This document shows, one piece after another, positions 14,488-20,874 of a DNA stretch of 23,203 nucleotides. The translations under genes and the position numbers were made by a program. Each line of letters starts with the position of its first letter. Within the stretch, counting starts at the first letter, position 1. The stretch covers positions 1 to 23,203 of the forward strand of contig DWXX01000122.1 in NCBI GenBank assembly GCA_019118985.1. The letters run 5' to 3'. Below the pieces are notes generated by a model. The model was not told where the DNA came from. It ran no database searches and was given only the letters and a program-made list of their open reading frames with translations. This stretch comes from Candidatus Faecalibacterium faecipullorum. Lineage in GTDB: Bacteria > Bacillota > Clostridia > Oscillospirales > Ruminococcaceae.

Positions 14488-14509
14488 GGATATTGTTAAG
14501 ACTTTGTCA
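14461..14509. repeat. Inverted operator pair flanking the flavoprotein promoter
   Basis: TGACAAAGTC (14461-14470) and its exact reverse complement GACTTTGTCA (14500-14509) bracket the promoter, with centres 39 bp apart. Each arm contains a nested GAC-N3-GTC palindrome, so these look like two operator sites for one repressor. The left arm is upstream of the expected transcription start, so the repeat acts in DNA and not as an RNA hairpin. Confidence 0.6.
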
Positions 14510-14529
14510 TGTAAAGGAGGAGTTTTTAC

Positions 14530-15522
14530 ATGTCTTACTTTGAATCCCGCAGAACCTTCCTCAAGCAGACCGGTCTGTCGCTGAGCGGTCTGGCTCTTCT
14601 CGGTCTGACCGGCTGCAGCCAGGCTTCGTCCAGCTCGTCGGTGGCGGCGTCCTCGCAGCCCGCCGCCAGCAGCGAAGCCGCCGCCGAGGCTGCCGAGCTG
14701 GAGATCCCCGCCCACCCCTACCCCCACTGTGAGTTCGACCTCGACCGTGTGGAGCAGCTGGGCTACGAGAGCTTCTACCAGAACGGCTGCTGCTTTGCCG
14801 TGGCCAACGCCCTGCTGACCGAGCTGAAGGAGAAGGTGGGCTTCCCCTACACCGCCATCCCCGCCGAGATGTTCGTCAACGGCAAGACGGGCTACGGCGC
14901 AGGGTCCCTGTGCGGCTCGCTGGGCGGCGCGTCTGCCATCGTCGGCCTGATGTGCGCCCCGGAGGACGCTTCTGCCATCATCAAGGAGCTGTTCAACTGG
15001 TACACCACCACCAACCTGCCCATCTACCAGCCCGAGATCGAGGCGGAGACCCCCACCGTCGCCAAGTCGGTCAACTGCGCTGACAGCGTCACCACCTTCA
15101 TGGCCGCCGCCGGCATCACCGAGATGAGCGACCCCCGGCGTCTGGCACGCTGCGGCGGCGTCAGCGCCGACGTGGCCAAAAAGACCGCCGAGCTGCTGAA
15201 CATCCACTTCGGCTACATGGAGGCTGCCCCCGAGGCGCCCGCCGCTGAGGAGACCCTGGCCGACAACGAGTACATCGGCGAGGGCGAGGGCTTCGGCGGC
15301 ACCATCAAGGTCAAGGTCACCGTGGACGGCGACAAGATCAGCAAGATCGAAGTGCTGTCCCACGGCGAGACCGCGGGCGTCTCTGACCCTGCCTTCGAGA
15401 CCATCCCCGACGCCATCATCGCGGCGCAGTCCACCGACGTCGACGTGGCTGCCGGCGCCAGCTTCTCCAGCAAGGGCATCATCGATGCGGTGAAGGACGC
15501 CCTGGCCCAGGCCGGCCTGTGA
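14530..15522 (+). CDS. Tat-exported lipoprotein: C_GCAxxG_C_C (split-Soret-like) plus FMN-binding domain
   Basis: A 330-residue predicted extracytoplasmic redox protein. The N terminus has a perfect Tat motif SRRTFLK (6-12), a hydrophobic stretch and a lipobox LTGC with C29. A Ser/Ala linker (30-58) follows. Residues 62-228 match the C_GCAxxG_C_C / split-Soret cytochrome type: QNGCCFAVANALL (C87, C88), KVGFPYTAIPAEMF, GAGSLCGSLGGASA (C128), then C142, C183 and RLARCGGVSADVA (C208). No CxxCH heme motif is present. Residues 248-327 are an FMN_bind domain (GTIKVKVTVDGDKISKIEVL). At the usual covalent FMN site the sequence is AGASFSS (308-314), with serine where S-G-A-T relatives have threonine. 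Tat export suggests folding with a cofactor before transport. The gene is monocistronic, with GGAGG 9 nt before the ATG. The electron donor and acceptor are unknown. Confidence 0.85.
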   Translation: MSYFESRRTFLKQTGLSLSGLALLGLTGCSQASSSSSVAASSQPAASSEAAAEAAELEIPAHPYPHCEFDLDRVEQLGYESFYQNGCCFAVANALLTELKEKVGFPYTAIPAEMFVNGKTGYGAGSLCGSLGGASAIVGLMCAPEDASAIIKELFNWYTTTNLPIYQPEIEAETPTVAKSVNCADSVTTFMAAAGITEMSDPRRLARCGGVSADVAKKTAELLNIHFGYMEAAPEAPAAEETLADNEYIGEGEGFGGTIKVKVTVDGDKISKIEVLSHGETAGVSDPAFETIPDAIIAAQSTDVDVAAGASFSSKGIIDAVKDALAQAGL

Positions 15523-15564
15523 TCTGCCCCGGCTGAAAATCAAAAACCATACAAACCATCGACC

Positions 15565-15604
15565 CAAAAACACCCCTGCCGTGCCCCGGCAGGGGTGTTT
15601 TGCG
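15565..15604. terminator. Bidirectional terminator between the flavoprotein and XRE genes
   Basis: A perfect 15-bp stem (15567-15581 with 15587-15601) with a 5-nt loop has A on one side and T on the other. It serves both convergent genes. Confidence 0.88.
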
Positions 15605-15611
15605 TAGGGGG

Positions 15612-15983
15612 TCAGATCACGTTTTCCAGCAGCTCTTCCAGCGGCACGCCGTAGAGCTTGGCCAGAAGGACGAGGTTCGACATGGTGGGGTCGGAGTCGC
15701 CGGTCTCCCACTTGCTGACCGCCTGGCGGGAGACGCCGATGGATTCGGCCACGAACTCCTGGGTCATTTTGCAGCGGGTGCGGTGGTCTTTCAGAGTCTC
15801 GGCCAGGGTCTTGCGGACGGCGGCCGTCTCTTTTTTGACCTCCCGCGCCTTGGTGTTGACCTTGATGTAGGTCCACAGCGCCTTGATGACCAGCACGGTG
15901 ATCAGGATCATGGTGCCGACCACCACCAGCCAGATGATGAGGGCGAGGGCAAGGCCGACGCCCTGGAACAGGGTGAATCTCAT
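15612..15983 (-). CDS. Membrane-anchored XRE-family (HTH_3) regulator
   Basis: A 123-residue protein with a layout that is reversed relative to most membrane-bound XRE regulators. A long N-terminal membrane segment (about 8-37, GLALALIIWLVVVGTMILIT in part) comes first, then a charged helix (about 40-62). The C-terminal XRE-type helix-turn-helix follows: LKDHRTRCKMTQEFVAESIG, then VSRQAVSKWETG (84-95) as recognition helix, and LVLLAKLYGVPLEELL closing the fold. The DNA-binding part would face the cytoplasm. ATG 15983 has AAAGGAG 9 nt upstream. The gene is convergent with the Tat flavoprotein gene and shares its terminator. It is a candidate, by proximity only, for the factor that reads the GAC-N3-GTC sites upstream of that gene. 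Confidence 0.88.
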   Translation of the reverse strand: MRFTLFQGVGLALALIIWLVVVGTMILITVLVIKALWTYIKVNTKAREVKKETAAVRKTLAETLKDHRTRCKMTQEFVAESIGVSRQAVSKWETGDSDPTMSNLVLLAKLYGVPLEELLENVI

Positions 15984-16030
15984 ACAGAACAGCTCCTTTC
16001 GTTTGGTGGCCTCAGTCTACCAGAAAGGGC

Positions 16031-16069
16031 CGGTTGCATCCACCAACTATTCCGCAAAAGTCGGTTGCA
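16031..16069. repeat. Direct repeat CGGTTGCA x2 upstream of the XRE gene
   Basis: CGGTTGCA occurs at 16031-16038 and 16062-16069, 31 bp apart (about three helical turns), between the XRE regulator and the LytM-like gene. It could be an autoregulatory site. A TGG-TAGACT extended -10 for the XRE gene lies nearby, on the minus strand at about 16013-16021. Confidence 0.35.
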
Positions 16070-16093
16070 ATGGGGTTGCGGGGCCGAAAAGGC

Positions 16094-17410
16094 TCAAAAT
16101 TCCCGCCAGAAGGCGCCGCCGCTTGTCTGGAAGAGGGGCCAGGGGCTGACGCTGCGGCTGCCGATCTTGAAGTCGAGGGTCAGGGTCTCCCCCACCGGGC
16201 CGACCGCCTGCCCGCGCTCCACCGTCTGCCCCGGCTTGACGTCGATGCCGGCCAGGCCGTAGAGGTAGCTGCGCAGCCCGCAGCCGTGGTCGATGACCAC
16301 CGTGTTGCCGGTCAGGGCGAGGGGCTGCGCCACTGCCACCACGCCGGCGGCCGGGGCGCGCACCGGCTCGCCCGGGATGGTGTAGAGCAGCGTCGAGTTG
16401 GACTGCGCCCCCCGCTCGCCGTCGGTCACTTTGGTCTGGCCGTAGTCGATCAGGACGGTGTAGGTCTCGACCGGGCTGAGGAAGGCCCCCTGCCACATCT
16501 TGTCCCGGGGGGCGGCCTCGTACAGGGGCCAGATGGCGCTGCGGAACTCCTCGTTGGCCGCGGCGTCGGCGGGGGGCTCGGGCTGAGCTTCCGCCTCGCC
16601 GAAGGCTTTGGCGGTCACCACCAGGCTGGCGGTCAGGGTCTCGCCCCCCACCGCGACGGTGATCTCATGGCTGCCGGCCGAGGCGTTGTAGGCCGCCGGT
16701 ATGTAGCACCGCCACCCCGCCGGGCTACGGACGCAGCGGACGCTGCCCAGGTCGGTGGTGACGGCCGGCTCTTCGCTGCCCACCATCCCGCCGATCTCAA
16801 GGGCGGCGATGCCCCCCTGCTCGATCCGCTGCGCGGACAGCTCCAGCTCGGCCGACGCCTGGATGGTGTAGCGGAAGGCATAGCGGTAGTAGCCGGTGGG
16901 CTGCGCCGGCCGCTCCAGCCCGGCGTTGCGTACCAGCGCGCCGTCGGCGGGGCGGTCGAAGTCGACGTCGGTCATCCCTGCCGGCAGACGCCAGACGGTC
17001 AGCTCGGCCTTGTACTCGCCGTTGGCCGGGTAGAGGAAGGCGGCGTATTCCTCCACCGTGCCGTCGAAGTAGGCGGCGTCCCCCAGGCCGTCCGCGGTGA
17101 TCCGCAGGGTGGCGTGGGTCGCCCAGTCCGGCAGGGTGACGGCGGGGTGCGCCTCATAGAGGACCCCCAGCTTCTGCACCGACAGGGTGGAGGGGGCGTA
17201 GAAGGCCCGGTCCAGCATGCCGCCGATCAGCGGCACCTGCCAGCAGCTGCCGTTCGCTTCCAGCTGCGCGCCGCCGAACTGCGCCGCCGGGTCGGGGCGG
17301 CTGCCGTCGGTGGTGAAGGCGTAGCTTGCCGCCATCACCGCGCCCAGCAGCACGGCGATGCCCGCCGCCACCCCCAAAAGCCAGAGCAGGATGTTTTGGA
17401 TGATCCGCAT
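16094..17410 (-). CDS. M23/LytM-family protein lacking zinc ligands (probably non-enzymatic)
   Basis: A 438-residue protein with an N-terminal membrane anchor (about 5-30) and a long extracytoplasmic part. Residues 31-285 form an unrecognised beta-rich region. The last 150 residues are an M23/LytM fold: PGEPVRAPAAGVV (346-358), GNTVVIDHGCGLRSYLYGLAGIDVKPGQTVERGQAVG (pieces of 368-404) and the closing strand LTLDFKI (410-416). Active M23 enzymes need H-x3-D near the start, an H in Y-x-H-L, and HLHFE at the end. Here these read SNSTLLY, YLYG and TLDFK, so the metal ligands are gone. Such degenerate LytM proteins (EnvC, NlpD, SpoIIQ of some species) act as scaffolds or amidase activators. ATG 17410 has AGGAGGG 6 nt upstream. 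A link to SpoIIP in the same window is only a suggestion. Confidence 0.83.
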   Translation of the reverse strand: MRIIQNILLWLLGVAAGIAVLLGAVMAASYAFTTDGSRPDPAAQFGGAQLEANGSCWQVPLIGGMLDRAFYAPSTLSVQKLGVLYEAHPAVTLPDWATHATLRITADGLGDAAYFDGTVEEYAAFLYPANGEYKAELTVWRLPAGMTDVDFDRPADGALVRNAGLERPAQPTGYYRYAFRYTIQASAELELSAQRIEQGGIAALEIGGMVGSEEPAVTTDLGSVRCVRSPAGWRCYIPAAYNASAGSHEITVAVGGETLTASLVVTAKAFGEAEAQPEPPADAAANEEFRSAIWPLYEAAPRDKMWQGAFLSPVETYTVLIDYGQTKVTDGERGAQSNSTLLYTIPGEPVRAPAAGVVAVAQPLALTGNTVVIDHGCGLRSYLYGLAGIDVKPGQTVERGQAVGPVGETLTLDFKIGSRSVSPWPLFQTSGGAFWREF

Positions 17411-17463
17411 ACCAGTCCCTCCTGTAGTTTTCACGTCTTTGTCCGCGCGTTTGCCCGCAATGC

Positions 17464-17505
17464 AAAAGGGCGCACCGGCGGCCCTGCCGGCCCCTCGGTG
17501 CGCCC
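17464..17505 (-). terminator. Terminator of the small acidic-tail membrane protein gene
   Basis: On the minus strand, a perfect 10-bp stem (GGGCGCACCG with CGGTGCGCCC, 18-nt GC-rich loop) is followed by TTTTGC. It separates this gene from the LytM-like gene. Confidence 0.75.
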
Positions 17506-17525
17506 TGTTTTGTGTTGGTTGTTGG

Positions 17526-17885
17526 TTACTCTGCGTCGTCGGCGGGCTGGTCGTCAGCCTCGTCGGCGGGCGCGGTGTCTGCGTCCTCATCCTCGTCCTC
17601 GACGGGGACGGCCTCGTCCTCACCGAAGAGCAGGCGCTCATACTCGTCCAGCTCTTTCTCACGGCGGCGGAGGTAGACAGCCACGGCGGCCAGGGCGCCG
17701 GCCACAGCGGCCAGGGCGGCGATCACAGCGATCAGACAGGATTTCTTCATAGGTCGAGCACTCTCCTTTTCACGCGCAAGGCGCTTTTTGATGTCCTGAT
17801 ACCGGCAGGCAAGATACAGCCCGAGCTGCAGCCCATCCAGCAGGGCCGAAGCCATATGGACAGAGGTTTTGAGCATAAAAGACAT
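17526..17885 (-). CDS. Small membrane protein with acidic C-terminal tail
   Basis: A 119-residue protein if translation starts at ATG 17885. The first 45 residues (MSFMLKTSVHMASALLDGLQ, then a basic stretch) are weakly amphipathic. A membrane segment follows (about 50-69, CLIAVIAALAAVAGALAAVA). The rest is an RRREKELDEYERLL helix and an acidic Glu/Asp/Ala tail up to the stop. An internal in-frame ATG at 17750, with AAAGGAGA 11 nt upstream, would give a 74-residue form that begins MKKSCLIAVIAAL. That form looks like a classic short membrane protein, so either or both starts may be used. The promoter (17943-17971) is consistent with the upstream start. I do not recognise a family and infer no function. 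Confidence 0.6.
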   Translation of the reverse strand: MSFMLKTSVHMASALLDGLQLGLYLACRYQDIKKRLAREKESARPMKKSCLIAVIAALAAVAGALAAVAVYLRRREKELDEYERLLFGEDEAVPVEDEDEDADTAPADEADDQPADDAE

Positions 17886-17942
17886 CCTGTACCCACCCCC
17901 AGCCGGCAGGGCAGGCCGTTCAGCCGGCCCCGGAATACCTCT

Positions 17943-17971
17943 ATTATACCCGCACTTGGATAAAATTACAA
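17943..17971 (-). promoter_or_regulatory. Sigma-A promoter of the small membrane protein gene
   Basis: On the minus strand, TTGTAA (17971-17966), 17 nt and a perfect TATAAT (17948-17943). Confidence 0.75.
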
Positions 17972-17989
17972 CCGCAATCCACAAAAAAT

Positions 17990-19045
17990 CTAGGTCTCCA
18001 GCAGGAATTTTCGGTAAGCTGCGAAGGCCGCGGGCAGGGCGTACCGCCCTTCCAGGTCGGCCGGAGCGGCCCAGACGCAGCCCGCGGGGGCCGGCTGCGC
18101 CGGCACGGTGACGCGCCAGCCGGTCAGCTGCCACTCCACATGGGTAAAGACGTGTTTGGCCGGCGGCAGGGCTTCGGGCAGCGCCTGCCCGGGGTCCAGC
18201 CCGATGGAGGCGAGGGCGGCGCCCACCGCCTGCCCGTCCAGGGCCGCCCCCTCAAAAGCGGGGGGCTGCCACAGCCCGGCCAGCAGCCCCGACGCCGGGC
18301 GCTGCTGCAAAAGGCGGCGGCCGGCGCCCTCTTCCCGCACCAGGACGGCGGTCACCGGCAGGACGCGGCGGGGCTTGGGCGGGGCCTTGCGGGGCAGGGC
18401 GTGGGCGGTGCCGGCCCGCAGCCCGGCGCAGCAGCCGGCCAGCGGGCAGCGGGCGCACAGCGGCGCGCCCCCCGGCAGGCAGACCAGGGCGCCCAGCTCC
18501 ATCAGGGCCTGGTTGTAGTCGCCGGGGCGGCCGGCGGGCTGCCAGGCCATCACCCGCCGGGTGAACAGCCGCTTGACCGCCGGGTCGTCGATGGGGCCCG
18601 CGTCGTCGTACAGCCGGGCGAACACCCGCAGCACGTTGCCGTCCACCGCCGGCGCCGGCAGCCCGAACCCGATGGAGGCGATGGCCCCCGCGGTGTAGGG
18701 CCCGATGCCGGGCAAAGCCAGCAGGGCGTCGTAGTCGGCGGGCAGCTGCCCGCCATACTGCTCGCAGACCAGCTGCGCGGCCTTCTGCATGCTGCGGACC
18801 CGGCGGTAGTAGCCCAGCCCCTCCCACAGTTTATCCAGCCGCTGCGGCTCGCAGGCGGCCAGGGCGGGGATGTCGGGCAGCGCGCGGATGAACCGCTCGT
18901 AATAGGGCAGGGCGGCGGCCACCCGGGTCTGCTGCAGCATGATCTCGCTGACCCAGACATGGTAGGGGGTGGGGTCGTCGCGGAAGGGCAGGCTGCGGCG
19001 GTTGGCGTCGAACCAGGCCAGCAGGGCGGGGGCGATGTTTTCCAC
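17990..19045 (-). CDS. mutY: A/G-specific adenine DNA glycosylase
   Basis: A 351-residue base-excision repair enzyme that removes adenine mispaired with 8-oxoguanine. The helix-hairpin-helix glycosylase domain shows WVSEIMLQQTRV (with the catalytic Glu, E34), LPGIGPYTAGAI (the hairpin) and VDGNVLRV with the catalytic Asp (about D139). The [4Fe-4S] ligands are C-x7-C-x2-C-x5-C in VCLPGGAPLCARCPLAGCC. The first spacer is one longer than in E. coli MutY, and a spare cysteine sits next to the fourth ligand. Residues from about 225 form the NUDIX-like 8-oxoG recognition domain (VTAVLVREEGAGRRLLQQRP). The start is GTG at 19045, with AAGGAGG 8 nt upstream. It lies 79 nt downstream of asnS, behind the asnS terminator. 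Confidence 0.95.
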   Translation of the reverse strand: MENIAPALLAWFDANRRSLPFRDDPTPYHVWVSEIMLQQTRVAAALPYYERFIRALPDIPALAACEPQRLDKLWEGLGYYRRVRSMQKAAQLVCEQYGGQLPADYDALLALPGIGPYTAGAIASIGFGLPAPAVDGNVLRVFARLYDDAGPIDDPAVKRLFTRRVMAWQPAGRPGDYNQALMELGALVCLPGGAPLCARCPLAGCCAGLRAGTAHALPRKAPPKPRRVLPVTAVLVREEGAGRRLLQQRPASGLLAGLWQPPAFEGAALDGQAVGAALASIGLDPGQALPEALPPAKHVFTHVEWQLTGWRVTVPAQPAPAGCVWAAPADLEGRYALPAAFAAYRKFLLET

Positions 19046-19077
19046 AGGCGGGGCCTCCTTGGGGGGAAATGGGGTGC

Positions 19078-19107
19078 AAAAAGCCCGGCCCGCACCGCAG
19101 GCCGGAC
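19078..19107 (-). terminator. Intrinsic terminator of asnS
   Basis: On the minus strand, an 8-bp stem with one G-U pair (GTCCGGCC with GGCCGGGC) is followed by TTTTTGC. It starts 17 nt past the asnS stop. Confidence 0.75.
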
Positions 19108-19124
19108 CCTCTGCGCCCGGAAGA

Positions 19125-20513
19125 TCAGAAACCGTAGGCGGTGCGGGGGAAGGGCAGCACGTCCCGGATGTTCTGGATGCCGGTGAGGTACATCAGCATC
19201 CGCTCAAAGCCGAGGCCGAAGCCGGCGTGCTCCACCGTGCCGAAGCGGCGCAGGTCGAGGTACCAGTCGTAGCTCGATTTGTCCAGGCCGAGCTCGTCCA
19301 TACGGGCGGAGAGCTTGTCGTAGTCCTCCTCACGCTGGCTGCCGCCGATCAGTTCGCCGATGCCGGGCACCAGCATATCGGCGGCGGCGACGGTGCGGCC
19401 GTCGGGGTTCTGCTTCATGTAGAAGCTCTTGATCTCCTTGGGGTAGTCGGTGACAAAGACCGGCTTTTTGTAGACCACCTCGGTCAGGTACCGCTCGTGC
19501 TCGGTCTGGATGTCCACCCCCCACTCGACGGGGTACTGGAACTTCTTGTTGTTCTTTTTCAGGATCTCGATGGCGTCGGTGTAGCTGACCCGGGCGAAGT
19601 CGCTGCCGGCTACCAGCTCCAGCCGCTCGATCAGGCCCTTGTCGATGAACTTGTTGAAGAAGTCCATCTCGTCGGGGCAGGTGTCCAGCACATAGCGGAT
19701 GACGTACTTGGTCATGGCTTCGGCCACGTCCATGTAGCCGGACAGGTCGCAGAAGGCCATCTCGGGCTCGATCATCCAGAACTCGGCGGCGTGCCGGGTG
19801 GTAAAGCTCTTCTCAGCGCGGAAGGTGGGCCCGAAGGTGTACACCTTGCCGAAGGCCATGGCCATGGCCTCGGCTTCCAGCTGGCCGGAGACGGTCAGGT
19901 TGACCGGCTTGCCGAAGAAGTCCTGGCTGTAGTCCACCTGGCCGTCGTCGGTCTTGGGCACGTCGGCCAAATCGAGGGTGGTGACCCGGAACATCTCCCC
20001 CGCGCCCTCGCAGTCAGAGGCGGTCAGCAGGGGGGAGTGGGCGTAGACAAAGCCGTTCTCCTGGAAGAAGCGGTGGATGGCGTAGGCCGCCACGCTGCGC
20101 ACCCGGAAGGCGGCGCTGAAGGTGTTGGTGCGGGGCCGCAGGGTGGGCATGGTGCGCAGGTACTCCATGCTCATCTTCTTTTTCTGCAGCGGGTAGGCGT
20201 CGGACGGGCATGCGCCCAAAATCTCGATGCTGTCGGCGTTCAGCTCAAAGGGCTGCTTTGCCTGCGGGGTCAAGACCAGCCGCCCGGTCACCTTCATGCT
20301 GGTGTACAGCCCGGCGTGGGCCACCTCGTCGTAGTTGGGCAGCTTGCCGGCTTCAAAGACCACCTGCAAAGTCTTGAAGCAGCCGCCGTCCGACAGAGCG
20401 ATGAAGCCGATGTTCTTGCTGTCGCGGATGTTCTTGGCCCAGCCGCAGACAGTCAGGACGGTGCCGTCGGCGGGGGCGGCGCGGTAGAGGGATGCGATCT
20501 CGGTGCGTTCCAT
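19125..20513 (-). CDS. asnS: Asparaginyl-tRNA synthetase
   Basis: A 462-residue class IIb aminoacyl-tRNA synthetase of normal length that charges tRNA-Asn with asparagine. An OB-fold anticodon-binding domain comes first (about 10-105, LTVCGWAKNIRDSKNIGFIAL). In the catalytic domain, GPTFRAEKSFTTRHAAEFWMIEPEM (in parts) is motif 2, and the C-terminal GFGLGFERMLMYLTG is motif 3. The lack of an AspRS-type GAD insertion and the -NIRDVLPFPRT ending favour AsnRS. ATG 20513 has AGGAGG close upstream. Expression is controlled by the T-box leader immediately upstream. Confidence 0.97.
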   Translation of the reverse strand: MERTEIASLYRAAPADGTVLTVCGWAKNIRDSKNIGFIALSDGGCFKTLQVVFEAGKLPNYDEVAHAGLYTSMKVTGRLVLTPQAKQPFELNADSIEILGACPSDAYPLQKKKMSMEYLRTMPTLRPRTNTFSAAFRVRSVAAYAIHRFFQENGFVYAHSPLLTASDCEGAGEMFRVTTLDLADVPKTDDGQVDYSQDFFGKPVNLTVSGQLEAEAMAMAFGKVYTFGPTFRAEKSFTTRHAAEFWMIEPEMAFCDLSGYMDVAEAMTKYVIRYVLDTCPDEMDFFNKFIDKGLIERLELVAGSDFARVSYTDAIEILKKNNKKFQYPVEWGVDIQTEHERYLTEVVYKKPVFVTDYPKEIKSFYMKQNPDGRTVAAADMLVPGIGELIGGSQREEDYDKLSARMDELGLDKSSYDWYLDLRRFGTVEHAGFGLGFERMLMYLTGIQNIRDVLPFPRTAYGF

Positions 20514-20527
20514 AAATGCCTCCTAAA

Positions 20528-20839
20528 CAAAAAAGACAGCTTTTGCCCTATGTCCAGGGCGAACAAGCTGTCTTGTAATGTCCGCGGTGCCACCTGAATT
20601 CACCGGCCGGCGGCCGGTCTCGGATGCTCTGCCCCTGTTTGCACAAAGGCGGCAAAGCACTCCCCTTCTAACGCTGGGGCGGGCGGCGCGCCTACTGCCC
20701 GCGTTTTTGGAAAAGCGCGGGGTTCAGTTTGCAGCTCCCGGGTGTTCGTTCCCTCTCCCTGCGGGCAGGCATCGCAGCGCCGCCTGCTCTCTGTGCCGTC
20801 GTGGGGGGAGGTACTTTTCCCGATCAAGGCTTTTGAGAC
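20528..20839 (-). promoter_or_regulatory. T-box riboswitch leader of asnS (tRNA-Asn sensing)
   Basis: A leader of about 310 nt on the minus strand. The T-box sequence AGGTGGCACCGCGGACA is at 20595-20579. It is followed by a TTCGCCCT strand (20563-20556) that can form the antiterminator with it. The competing terminator has arms AAGACAGCTT (20574-20565) and AAGCTGTCTT (20542-20533), an inner GCCCT/AGGGC stem and a T run of about seven. Near the 5' end GGGAAAAGTA and CAGAGAGC are typical stem I conserved pieces. A specifier candidate, AAC at 20746-20744 followed by ACCC, matches asparagine and the downstream gene; a neighbouring AAC at 20750-20748 is an alternative. Uncharged tRNA-Asn should stabilise the antiterminator and let asnS be transcribed. 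Confidence 0.92.
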
Positions 20840-20845
20840 AGGGCA

Positions 20846-20874
20846 ACTATAGCATATCTGCGCGGGTTTGTCAA
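20846..20874 (-). promoter_or_regulatory. Promoter of the asnS T-box leader, overlapping the spoIIP stop
   Basis: On the minus strand, a perfect TTGACA (20874-20869), 17 nt and TATAGT (20851-20846). The TGA inside the -35 box is the spoIIP stop codon. Confidence 0.85.

Noticed and set aside
14326..15876. 516-residue minus-strand frame
   Set aside because: It overlaps the Tat flavoprotein gene and a terminator hairpin and has no start signal or motif.
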